The notes beneath the pieces were generated by a model, which searched no databases, was not told where the DNA came from, and was given only the letters and a program-made list of their open reading frames with translations. A DNA stretch of 64,000 nucleotides from Guyparkeria halophila (lineage in GTDB: Bacteria > Pseudomonadota > Gammaproteobacteria > Halothiobacillales > Halothiobacillaceae), in NCBI RefSeq assembly GCF_034479635.1, contig NZ_CP140153.1, forward strand, positions 565,501-629,500, read 5' to 3'. The position numbers and the translations under genes are program-made. Position 1 is the stretch's first letter. Every line of letters begins with the position of its first letter. This document shows positions 37,273 to 44,529 of the stretch, piece after piece.

Positions 37273-38112
37273 TTGACCGATAAAACAGGAAAAAAAGAAG
37301 GTTCACCCCTCTGGGAATGGGTTAAAGCAATTTCAATGCTCGTAATTGTTGGCGTGTTTTCATACAAGGTATATTTGACTCCAATTAATCTAACGGTAGA
37401 TTTTCCAACCCTCCTTTCACTTCTTCTAGCCCTATTTTCAGTAGGCTTGGCGGCTCTTTTCTATTTTAAAGCTACGGAAACAAGCAACACTTTCTACGAC
37501 AATACATACAACTTTACGAAGGACATTGCTCAGCTTTTGGTAAAGATAGAAAGTGGTTTTGGTGAAAAGCTTAGGAATCTAGATGAAGGTTATGCGGCAA
37601 TGCGGAGTCAGCTTCAAAGAGATCCTACTTACAATTCTGAGGCCAAGGAAACAAAGCAGAAAATTGAAGGCGAGAAACAAGAAATCGAAAAAGTTCTTGA
37701 AGAGAGAAACGCAATTCTTAGTAACCTTTTAGAAAGATCCCAGCTTGAGCAAGACGAAAAAGAGAAGGTTCTTGCTGAGTTAGCCGAAAAAGAAAAAGAG
37801 CTAGAAGAATCTCAGAAAGAATTAAATAGAATGAATAAGCGGCTATTTATGGAGCGAATGAAGAAGAGGGAGCTGGCAGATGAATTTGATTCAGCGTTAG
37901 AGAGATATACATATCAACGTATTATTGAAGGAATCGGACTTGAACGAGTTCTTCATCTCAGCTCACTTGGTGTTAAGAAGAAAGTCGATCAGTTGTTAAA
38001 TGAGATGCCACATCAATACATTGAAGATTTAGAAAAAAATGGATACTTCGATAATGGAATTACAAGAAAAGGCGTTGAATTTATAAGGGAGTTGGCGCGT
38101 AAAAATGCATAA
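37273..38112 (+). CDS. cassette-encoded membrane protein with long coiled coil
   Basis: A 279-residue protein I do not recognise. Two hydrophobic helices (about residues 13-35 and 44-68) are followed by a soluble region. A strongly charged coiled coil spans about residues 115-215, rich in E and K. The C-terminal domain is mixed (about 220-279, with ERYTYQRIIEGIGLERVLHL). The start is TTG at 37273, with AGGAG 7 bases upstream; an ATG at 37249 is in frame but lacks a ribosome-binding site. The gene is strikingly AT-rich against its GC-rich surroundings and its TAA lies inside the attC R'' core, as in integron cassettes. It was acquired by transfer. Membrane-anchored coiled-coil proteins occur among phage-defence effectors, but nothing here proves that. 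Confidence 0.85.
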   Translation: MTDKTGKKEGSPLWEWVKAISMLVIVGVFSYKVYLTPINLTVDFPTLLSLLLALFSVGLAALFYFKATETSNTFYDNTYNFTKDIAQLLVKIESGFGEKLRNLDEGYAAMRSQLQRDPTYNSEAKETKQKIEGEKQEIEKVLEERNAILSNLLERSQLEQDEKEKVLAELAEKEKELEESQKELNRMNKRLFMERMKKRELADEFDSALERYTYQRIIEGIGLERVLHLSSLGVKKKVDQLLNEMPHQYIEDLEKNGYFDNGITRKGVEFIRELARKNA

Positions 38113-38184
38113 CAAAGCCATAAAATACGCTCCCTTTGGTCGCCGGACGCTCACAAGTTCGCGCCGTTTATGGCGGCGTTAGCC
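38107..38184 (+). other. integron attC recombination site
   Basis: R'' core GCATAAC (38107-38113) and R' core GTTAGCC (38178-38184) stand 78 bases apart. The inner arms GCCATAAA and TTTATGGC are exact complements, giving the R''-L''-loop-L'-R' fold of an attC. It starts at the stop codon of one gene and ends 17 bases before the next start, the standard position in a cassette array. Confidence 0.85.
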
Positions 38185-38201
38185 ATCATGGAGACGTTTT
38201 C

Positions 38202-39692
38202 ATGAATCCTCAGCTTCTGTTTAACGAGTACTTCGAAATCGACCAGAAGGTGGTGGATCGGTATGGGGCGCTCAACATATGCGTGGAAGCAGACCTTCCA
38301 CTTTTTGTTGATCCGTTTCTGTTGTTCTCATCTGAGAATCCCGAGTATCAGGCACTGCACGACAAAATAGTCGGACATCTGATTTTTCTCCGCGAACTTG
38401 CCTCGAATAACCCTTCAATTGGGCCTTCACTTTTTAAGTTCCCAGAAGTCCCACAGAACTGGCTTGGAATGTGTAAGTGGGGCAACAACGGTAAGGGTCT
38501 AGGCCCCAAGTTCGCTCGCAACCTAGTAGGCGCATTTAATGGCTTCTATCGCAATTTTGGGGCCGAGACAGTCACCAACGCTTCTCACATAGAAAAGTTG
38601 ACACTAGTTGGGTCAGGAATTGGTCGCGATTTCATAAGCGATTTCACAACTAATCTCATGCTGGAATTTCTGCTGAGCTACTCTCAAAAATTTGCACAAC
38701 AGCATCTTTCTCAACAACAACGCAAAACTTTCACGGTGCGCTGTAGCTTCGATCAAGACCTCATGGTTTGGACTCCAAAGTCGTTCGAGCTTCCATACTT
38801 CTACAAGGGAGATCGGGACGAGGATTTCATACTGCTAACACCCGTGGATATACTGACAAAAGATGAGGCCTTCATCTGTCACAGCGATTTTACGAGTCAG
38901 TTCAGGAAAGTTGCAAACTCCCTGGGCAACGCGGCGCTCCGAGATGCTATCAACCTCTACTTCCAAAAACGCCTTCCGACCAACCCTAAAAAGGAAGATA
39001 TTGAACGGGCAATTGATGCAACGGTTCACAAATACCCTGAAATCCTCGACTACTACATTGCGAAAAAAGAATCGGAAAAGGACAAGGCATCTGTACTTTC
39101 TGCTGAGAAAGTTGAGAAATTACGAGTTGAGCTACTCGCCACGCTCACAGACTTCTGTAAGCACTTGTTTTCGAACAGCGATTTCTACAATATCGAGCCC
39201 AATAGCTATGGTGAAGCTCTGAAGCGGGCGCACTTCCTTAAGCAGGTGATTGAGGACAACGACGGCTACAAAATTTTCTACAAGGGTGGCAAGCCAATCT
39301 CATCAGAGGAAACGGTTCAACGAATTTTTCGTCTGACCTGGTTTGCTTCGCCATACGACGTAAACGCCGAAGTTAACAATGGTAGAGGCCCCGCTGACTA
39401 CAAGGTCTCGTTTGGGGGTCGGGATTCAACGATAGTCGAATTTAAGCTTGGTGGCTCTAGTTCCCTTAAGAAGAACTTGCAAAATCAGACGGAAATTTAC
39501 AAGAAAGCATCGAAGTCGATTTCTGATATCAAGGTTGTTCTTTGTTACACGAAAGTTGAAATCGCCAAGGTCTACCGGGTGCTCAAGGCTATTCAGCAGG
39601 AAAACGCCGAGAACGTGATTGTCATTGATGCAACGCCAAAACTCTCGGCTTCAAAGGTGGGCCAACGGGGTCGGACCAAGCCAACCTTATGA
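38202..39692 (+). CDS. cassette-encoded protein with PD-(D/E)XK nuclease motif
   Basis: A 496-residue soluble protein of unknown family. Near the C-terminus it has GPADYKV (Asp about 399), a short beta turn, then TIVEFKLG (Glu about 413, Lys about 415). It continues with SLKKNLQNQTEIYKKA, where a Gln follows in the usual helix. This is the layout of PD-(D/E)XK restriction-like nucleases. The first 380 residues show no motif I recognise and could be a target- or DNA-binding part. ATG at 38202 has GGAG 8 bases upstream; the frame's upstream part runs through attC. Its base composition is intermediate, less GC-rich than the host. As an integron cassette with a nuclease motif it is a candidate defence gene, by inference only. 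An IS3 element starts 24 bases after the stop. Confidence 0.83.
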   Translation: MNPQLLFNEYFEIDQKVVDRYGALNICVEADLPLFVDPFLLFSSENPEYQALHDKIVGHLIFLRELASNNPSIGPSLFKFPEVPQNWLGMCKWGNNGKGLGPKFARNLVGAFNGFYRNFGAETVTNASHIEKLTLVGSGIGRDFISDFTTNLMLEFLLSYSQKFAQQHLSQQQRKTFTVRCSFDQDLMVWTPKSFELPYFYKGDRDEDFILLTPVDILTKDEAFICHSDFTSQFRKVANSLGNAALRDAINLYFQKRLPTNPKKEDIERAIDATVHKYPEILDYYIAKKESEKDKASVLSAEKVEKLRVELLATLTDFCKHLFSNSDFYNIEPNSYGEALKRAHFLKQVIEDNDGYKIFYKGGKPISSEETVQRIFRLTWFASPYDVNAEVNNGRGPADYKVSFGGRDSTIVEFKLGGSSSLKKNLQNQTEIYKKASKSISDIKVVLCYTKVEIAKVYRVLKAIQQENAENVIVIDATPKLSASKVGQRGRTKPTL

Positions 39693-39787
39693 TATTGCAA
39701 GTATAAGCGTCGTTGTGAAGTGGTTCACTGATCTTGGACACCCGGATAGGTGGTAATTTTGCCACCGTGACCACGAGGTGTATCAGG

Positions 39788-40093
39788 ATGGGACGACGAC
39801 ATTTTTCAGCCGCGTTCAAGCTCGAGGCGACCAGCCTGGTGCTGGATCAGGGCTACACGGTGCCCGAGGCATGCGCTTCGCTGAACATCGGCGATACTGC
39901 ACTACGTCGGTGGGTTAAGCAGGCCCGTGCCGAGCGGGAGGGTACCGTCCCGGCGGGCCATGCCCCGTTGACCGAGGAGCACCGCCGCATCGCCGAGCTG
40001 GAAGCCAAGGTCAAACGCCTGGAGCAGGAGAAAGCCATCCTAAAAAAGGCGACGGCTCTCTTCGTCGAGGACGAGACGCGACATTCGCGGTGA
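39788..40093 (+). CDS. IS3-family transposase OrfA
   Basis: A 101-residue DNA-binding subunit with an N-terminal helix-turn-helix (FSAAFKLEATSLVLDQGYTV, then LRRWVKQ) and a C-terminal leucine-zipper-like coiled coil (IAELEAKVKRLEQEKAILKKA). The slippery sequence A-AAA-AAG at 40042-40048 lies in its 3' part. A -1 shift there enters the orfB frame, which is open, giving the OrfAB fusion transposase. The ATG at 39788 has AGG close upstream; its stop overlaps the orfB start. Confidence 0.93.
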   Translation: MGRRHFSAAFKLEATSLVLDQGYTVPEACASLNIGDTALRRWVKQARAEREGTVPAGHAPLTEEHRRIAELEAKVKRLEQEKAILKKATALFVEDETRHSR

Positions 40094-40950
40094 TCGACCG
40101 ACTGGGAGAGCCTGCCAACGTAGCCTTTGTCTGTCGGACGCTGGGTGTTCCCCGATCCAGTTACTACCACTACCGCGAGCGGAAGGGCCGTGAAGTGGAC
40201 GTCGACCGGCTTGAGCTTCGAGCCCAGGCAAGGCGGTACTTTCACGAAAGCCGGGGGTCAGCCGGCAGCCGCACGCTGCGGGGTCGTTTCGCGGCCGACG
40301 GCATAGCGATCGGCCGATTCAAGGTCCGCCGGCTCATGCGGGAGGCCAACCTCGTCAGCCGACAGCCACGCCGGGCCCCGTACAAGCACGCCCGGCAAGA
40401 AAAACCCGACGTGCCGAACCGGCTGGGCCGAGCGTTCGCCGTCGAACAGCCCAACCAGGTCTGGTGTGGTGACATCACCTACCTCTGGGTCGAGGGCCGA
40501 TGGTGTTACCTAGCGGTGGTCATGGACCTGTTTGCCCGTCGGGTCGTCGGCTGGGCCGTCTCGGACTCGCCGGATGCCCGGTTGGCCGAGAGCGCCTTGT
40601 CGCATGCCTGGCAGCAACGGGGGCGACCCCGCCACATCCTGTTCCACTCCGACCAGGGTGTGCAGTACGCCGCGGCTTCTTATGCCGCGGCCCTGTCCCG
40701 TTTTGGCATGGAACCGAGCATGAGCCGGCGGGGCAACTGCTGGGACAACGCGCCGATGGAGCGACTTTTCCGCAGCTTCAAGAGCGAGTGGATGCCCCAC
40801 CGAGGCTATGGCTCGATCGCCGAGGCGAGACGAGATGCCGGCGCCTACTTGATGGGCTACTACGATTCGGTCCGCCCGCATCAATACCTGGACGGTCAAA
40901 CGCCGGCGGAAACCGAGAAATCACTCAACGAACTGTCCAAGATCGCTTGA
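40090..40950 (+). CDS. IS3-family transposase OrfB (DDE integrase core)
   Basis: A 286-residue rve-type catalytic subunit. The DDE residues are the Asp in WCGDITYL (near 120), the Asp in FHSDQGVQY (near 180) and the Glu in NAPMERLFRSFKSEW (near 220). The N-terminal HTH_21-like part precedes the core. The frame begins with GTG at 40090, overlapping the orfA stop, but the active product is probably the frameshift fusion. Its stop lies within the right inverted repeat. Confidence 0.94.
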   Translation: MIDRLGEPANVAFVCRTLGVPRSSYYHYRERKGREVDVDRLELRAQARRYFHESRGSAGSRTLRGRFAADGIAIGRFKVRRLMREANLVSRQPRRAPYKHARQEKPDVPNRLGRAFAVEQPNQVWCGDITYLWVEGRWCYLAVVMDLFARRVVGWAVSDSPDARLAESALSHAWQQRGRPRHILFHSDQGVQYAAASYAAALSRFGMEPSMSRRGNCWDNAPMERLFRSFKSEWMPHRGYGSIAEARRDAGAYLMGYYDSVRPHQYLDGQTPAETEKSLNELSKIA

Positions 40951-40967
40951 CCACTTCATTGGTTAGC

Positions 40968-40985
40968 GGTTTGATGGCGTTAGAA
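40968..40985 (+). other. right half of a possible attC split by the IS3 element
   Basis: GGTTTGATGGCGTTAGAA resembles the L'-R' end of the attC at 38107 (TTTATGGCGGCGTTAGCC). Removing the IS and one TTG copy joins it to the sequence behind the second cassette gene. That is where that cassette's attC should end. The matching left half is not convincing, so the site may be decayed. Confidence 0.35.
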
Positions 40986-41056
40986 GGGCGTTTTGAGAAG
41001 CAAAATTGGCGCTCTAACGAGGGAAGTATTGCCGCGTGTTGAACGCGATGGAGGGG

Positions 41057-41950
41057 TTTCACGCGCAGTTGCACAAGCGGGCACTGATTGGCGGCAGTGC
41101 TTGGCGCGCGAGTCGGTTTTCTTGCTTGTCCAAGAAAATCGACGAAAAGAAGGACACCCCGACGCCTTGGCCCTGCGGGCCTGATCGCTGGTGCGATCAG
41201 CCTCGCGAACGGGGAATCGCGGACGGGTCGGTTCGCCGCGACGTCCTGTCGCGGCGAACCTCGGGCTTGCGTCCATGCAAGCCCGACCCTGCGATTTCCC
41301 GTCCGCGAGGCAAGGCGTAAGGGGGGACTCCCCCTTCGATCCACATATTTCATGGACTTCAGCGGCGTACATGCCTTGGGGTCCGGTGGAATGAACCCTC
41401 GCAGCTGGCATGGCGGTTAACGAGGGCCTTTGCCCCCTAGGGCTTGCCTCACGGCCGGCGGGTGGCCGGGGTCGGAGCGACACGACGTCGCGTCGAGCCG
41501 GCCCTAGGGAATCTCTGCGTGAATGGATAGTGCCTCTGCGGGACCGCCAAGGGTCCAGATGCAAGGCGCGGTGCGCAGTGAATGGCCGTCGCATTCGCAA
41601 GCGCCGCAACGCCGCAGATGGGCAGTTGGCGGCCCGCCCGTGCGGGGCTCGCGGGTTTGCCCGCACTCGTCGTTTCCGGCCCTCGACGGGCAATGAGCCC
41701 GCCTTCGGCCCGGTGCCTCGATTGCGAACAAACCCGCAAGCCAGAGGCGCCATCGATTCGTGCAGAGATTCCCTGGCCAGCCGTCGGTCGTGAGGCTTCG
41801 AGGTCGGACGCCGTCCGGCCTCGAAGGCCCGAAGGGCCAAGCCGTGGGGTGTCCTTCTTTTCGCCTCTTTTCTTGGACAAGCAAGAAAAGGGGCTCGCAC
41901 GCCGGGCACGGCGGTAGTTGTTGTCCACCCTGCGCAACAGGCGTGCGAAA
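41057..41950. repeat. hairpin-rich inverted-repeat element, copy A
   Basis: An 894-base non-coding element related to 44530-45252. Terminal core arms (41103-41160 and 41846-41903) are long inverted repeats containing TTTTCTTG-CTTGTC-CAAGAAAA. Shorter outer repeats (TTTC.ACGC left, GGCGTGCGAAA right) extend them. Inside are several hairpins shared with copy B, such as CTGATCGC/GCGATCAG (41181-41200) and GGCTTGC/GCAAGCC near 41264-41283. Open frames in it show no gene-like start or composition and differ between copies. It carries a nested module (41507-41773) missing from copy B. Confidence 0.85.
41507..41773. repeat. 267-base inverted-repeat module nested in copy A
   Basis: Its ends GGGAATCTCTGC (41507-41518) and GCAGAGATTCCC (41762-41773) are perfect 12-base inverted repeats. 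The next 20 bases on each side also match imperfectly (both ending GCCTCTG). Copy B lacks it at the same place, so it looks like a separate insertion. No open frame or transposase is inside. Confidence 0.7.
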
Positions 41951-42045
41951 CAAATCTCACCCGGTGATGGATGCCCACTCGAGTGGCGACTACGCTTGTA
42001 AGCGATAGCCGCAGACGTCTTTAACGAATCACCGTCGGAGGCTCC

Positions 42046-43140
42046 ATGACCAATCGCGAAGATATAAAAGACCGTGCCGCCGGCGCGATCATGGGGGCCT
42101 TCGTCGGCGATGCCCTGGGGTTGGGTCCGCACTGGTACTACAACCTCGACGAGTTGCGTCGGGACTACGGCGAATGGATCGACGGTTATACCGCCCCCAA
42201 GCCCGGTCGCTACCACGAGGGCCTCAAGGCAGGCCAGCTCTCCCAGGCGGGGGTTATCCTCGACTTGATGCTGCGTTCGCTGGTCGCGGCGAATGGTTAC
42301 GACGAAGCCGATTTCTGTCGGCGGCTGGATGATGACCTCTTCCCAATGCTCGATGGCACCCCGGCCGCCGGTCCCGGCGGTTACACCAGCCAGTCCATCC
42401 GTGATGCCTGGCGAAAACGGGTCGAGTACGGCTTGCCCTGGGGTGAAGTCGGCGGCCACGCCGACACCACCGAAGCCATTGAACGCACGCTTGCCATTGC
42501 CGTGCGCTATGCATTCCAGCCCAAGAAACTGGCTGCAGCCATTGCCGGCAACACCACGCTCACTCAGGTGGACGAAACGGTGGTCTCCATGACCGTGGCG
42601 CACGGTGCGCTGCTGGCCCAGCTGGTTCAGGGGCAACGCCTGGATGCGGAAATCTCCGCTCGGCTGATGGCCTTGGTGAAACGTGGCGATTTGCCGTTTC
42701 ATGCCGTCACCAGCGATGACTTGCAGCCTCCCCAGCCGGGGCAGCCGGACCCGCCCCGGGCCGGTCGTTTTGCCTCGCCCGATGCCTTGCTGACCCCGTC
42801 ATTCATCGCCGCGGCGGCTGCCGATCCCGGGGTGCGCATCGAGCCGCCCTGGAAAGTCTCCCTGGTGTACGGCATGCCCTGCGCCATTTATCACCAGCTG
42901 CCGGCGGCCTACTACCTCTCGGCAAAATTTGCCGACGATTTCGAGGCGGCGGTATTGCACGCGGTCAATGGCGGTGGCCAGAACATGGCCCGGGCGATGC
43001 TGACCGGGGCGCTGACGGGGGCGCAGGTGGGTCTCAGCGGAATCCCGCAGCGGTTTATCGACGGGTTGGAAAACGTCGGCGAGTTGCAGCGGCGGGCCGA
43101 GCGAGTGGCCTCCGCGGTGGCAGCCGACGGTCTTCCATGA
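42046..43140 (+). CDS. ADP-ribosylglycohydrolase-fold protein lacking canonical metal ligands
   Basis: A 364-residue all-helical protein of the ADP-ribosylglycohydrolase superfamily. The N-terminus AAGAIMGAFVGDALGLGPHWYY (residues 11-32) is the family opening, and LTGALTGAQVG near residue 330 is the closing glycine-rich helix. Active members bind two Mg2+ ions with a TDDT motif and a GGDTD motif. Here the corresponding places read AGQLSQAG (near 66) and GGGQNMARA (near 318), so the usual metal ligands are missing. It is probably a binding protein or an enzyme with other chemistry. GGAGG is well placed before the ATG. It lies between the two repeat elements together with mscS. Confidence 0.82.
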   Translation: MTNREDIKDRAAGAIMGAFVGDALGLGPHWYYNLDELRRDYGEWIDGYTAPKPGRYHEGLKAGQLSQAGVILDLMLRSLVAANGYDEADFCRRLDDDLFPMLDGTPAAGPGGYTSQSIRDAWRKRVEYGLPWGEVGGHADTTEAIERTLAIAVRYAFQPKKLAAAIAGNTTLTQVDETVVSMTVAHGALLAQLVQGQRLDAEISARLMALVKRGDLPFHAVTSDDLQPPQPGQPDPPRAGRFASPDALLTPSFIAAAAADPGVRIEPPWKVSLVYGMPCAIYHQLPAAYYLSAKFADDFEAAVLHAVNGGGQNMARAMLTGALTGAQVGLSGIPQRFIDGLENVGELQRRAERVASAVAADGLP

Positions 43141-43313
43141 TGGTCCAGGTATCCGAGCGGCGGAGGCCGAACGGGCGGCGACGCCCCCAGGTCAGCCCGA
43201 ACCGGCGCTCATCGTCGTCACATGGCCGCCGCAGCGCCCGTCGAACGAGCGCCGTGGCGGGCGTTCGTCCGTTGTTCGCTTCCCGTCGCGGAACGGTTGC
43301 ACGAGCCATTAAA

Positions 43314-43344
43314 CGCCCCGGCAGATGTTGCCGGGGCGCTTTTT
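43314..43344 (+). terminator. terminator in the ADP-ribosylglycohydrolase-mscS gap
   Basis: A perfect 10-bp stem CGCCCCGGCA / TGCCGGGGCG and a 5-base loop are followed by CTTTTTC. It lies 174 bases after the upstream stop. I see no gene in the rest of the 43141-43536 gap, which should hold the mscS promoter. Confidence 0.85.
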
Positions 43345-43536
43345 CGTCTGTCGTGTCAGGGTAAGAAGACCCTTTTCTATCGCTTTGTGACCCGCAATTG
43401 CTCGCTGGGCGAGTTGTCGTGCGGTCTAAGCTTGAAGGGCCTCGTGTGGTTTCGGGATCGCCGCGCCCACAGGGGATGAGCACCACGGCGTGCGCAAGCC
43501 GCGCTGATTTACGCGCTGATTGATGGGGAGCGAGTC

Positions 43537-44424
43537 ATGCAGGAAGGTTTCGGAGCAGGGGTGTTGGCCCTCTGGCAGGCCCCTCTGTACCAGGCGGGCG
43601 AAACGACCATCCACCTGAGCCAGTTGGTGATAGCGCTTCTCGTCATCGTGCTGGGCTTTTTGCTGGTGCGTTACGTGGGGCGCACGCTATCGCGTCGCAT
43701 CGACAAGGATTCGCGCGTATCGGCCCAGCGGGCGCACGTGATCCGCAAGATGGTCGCCTACGTGGGCTATCTGACCATCGTCCTCATGGCCCTCCCGATC
43801 GCCGGCATTCCGATCACGGTGTTTGCCATTCTGGGTGGTGCGCTCGCCATCGGTGTGGGTTTTGGTGCCCAGAATCTGCTCAACAACCTGATCTCGGGCA
43901 TCATTCTGCTGGTCGAACACCCCATCAAGATTGGCGATGTCGTCGAGCTGGAGACCGACAGGGGGCGCGTCGAGGATATCGGGAATCGTTGCGTGCGCAT
44001 CCGGCGTTTCGACGGGGTGCATGTGCTGGTGCCGAACAGTTACTTTCTCGAGCAACGTGTCACCAACTGGACACTGGTGTCCAACGAGGTGCGTGGTGGG
44101 GTAACGGTAGGCGTGGCCTACGGCTCACCCACCCGCCGGGTGGAACAGCTGATGTTGCAGGCCGCGATGGAGCAAAGGGCCATTGACGACAGCCTGGCGA
44201 ATCCCGAGGTGCTGTTCGAGGACTTCGGCGACAACAGCCTGGTTTTTACCGTGTTCTTCTGGACGCGGGTTCAGGTGGCCACGGACCTTCGTCGACTCCA
44301 ATCGACCATCCGATTCCGTATTGATGAGCTGTTTGCCGAAGACGGGATCGTGATTGCCTTCCCGCAACGTGATGTGCACCTGGATACCAGCGATCCCCTG
44401 CCACTTCGCATGGTCGATGAGTGA
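43537..44424 (+). CDS. small-conductance mechanosensitive channel, MscS family
   Basis: A 295-residue inner-membrane channel that releases solutes on hypo-osmotic shock. Transmembrane helices lie near residues 28-50, 70-92 and 93-120. The pore-lining TM3 has the Gly/Ala pattern ILGGALAIGVGFGAQNLLNNLISG. The beta domain (GDVVELETDRGRVEDIGNRCVRIRRFDG, then VPNSYFLEQRVTNW) and the C-terminal alpha/beta domain follow. The length matches E. coli MscS (286). ATG at 43537 follows GGGGAG. It is a single gene behind its own gap. Confidence 0.93.
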   Translation: MQEGFGAGVLALWQAPLYQAGETTIHLSQLVIALLVIVLGFLLVRYVGRTLSRRIDKDSRVSAQRAHVIRKMVAYVGYLTIVLMALPIAGIPITVFAILGGALAIGVGFGAQNLLNNLISGIILLVEHPIKIGDVVELETDRGRVEDIGNRCVRIRRFDGVHVLVPNSYFLEQRVTNWTLVSNEVRGGVTVGVAYGSPTRRVEQLMLQAAMEQRAIDDSLANPEVLFEDFGDNSLVFTVFFWTRVQVATDLRRLQSTIRFRIDELFAEDGIVIAFPQRDVHLDTSDPLPLRMVDE

Positions 44425-44495
44425 ACGGGGCGAAGGGAGACAAAAACCCGTCCGCTGTGGCCGTGTTCGTGGCTCGGCCCGAGCACGGGACTGAC

Positions 44496-44514
44496 AAAGG
44501 GGTCAGAACCCTTT
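44496..44514. repeat. small inverted repeat before element copy B
   Basis: AAAGGG and CCCTTT flank GTCAGAA. It lies between the mscS stop and the left end of repeat copy B. It could end the mscS transcript weakly. Confidence 0.35.
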
Positions 44515-44529
44515 AAGACGCTTCTATGA

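Larger units (their letters stand above)
39716..40958 (+). mobile_element. complete IS3-family insertion sequence
   Basis: The element is 1243 bp. Its ends are inverted repeats matching at 21 of 25 positions, starting TGAAGTGG and closing with GATCTTGGACA. The insertion is flanked by a 3-base direct repeat TTG (39713-39715 and 40959-40961), normal for IS3. It contains orfA and orfB with an A6G slippery heptamer. All parts look intact, so it may still move. Confidence 0.95.

Noticed and set aside
37000-41000. A complete integron with integrase and attI
   Set aside because: No tyrosine recombinase frame is present on either strand in or near this region, so only cassette sites can be claimed.
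40980-42702. Several open frames inside and across repeat copy A (and similar ones in copy B)
   Set aside because: They are not kept between the two copies, start at chance codons and translate hairpin DNA (repeated SCLSKK and KEGHP words).
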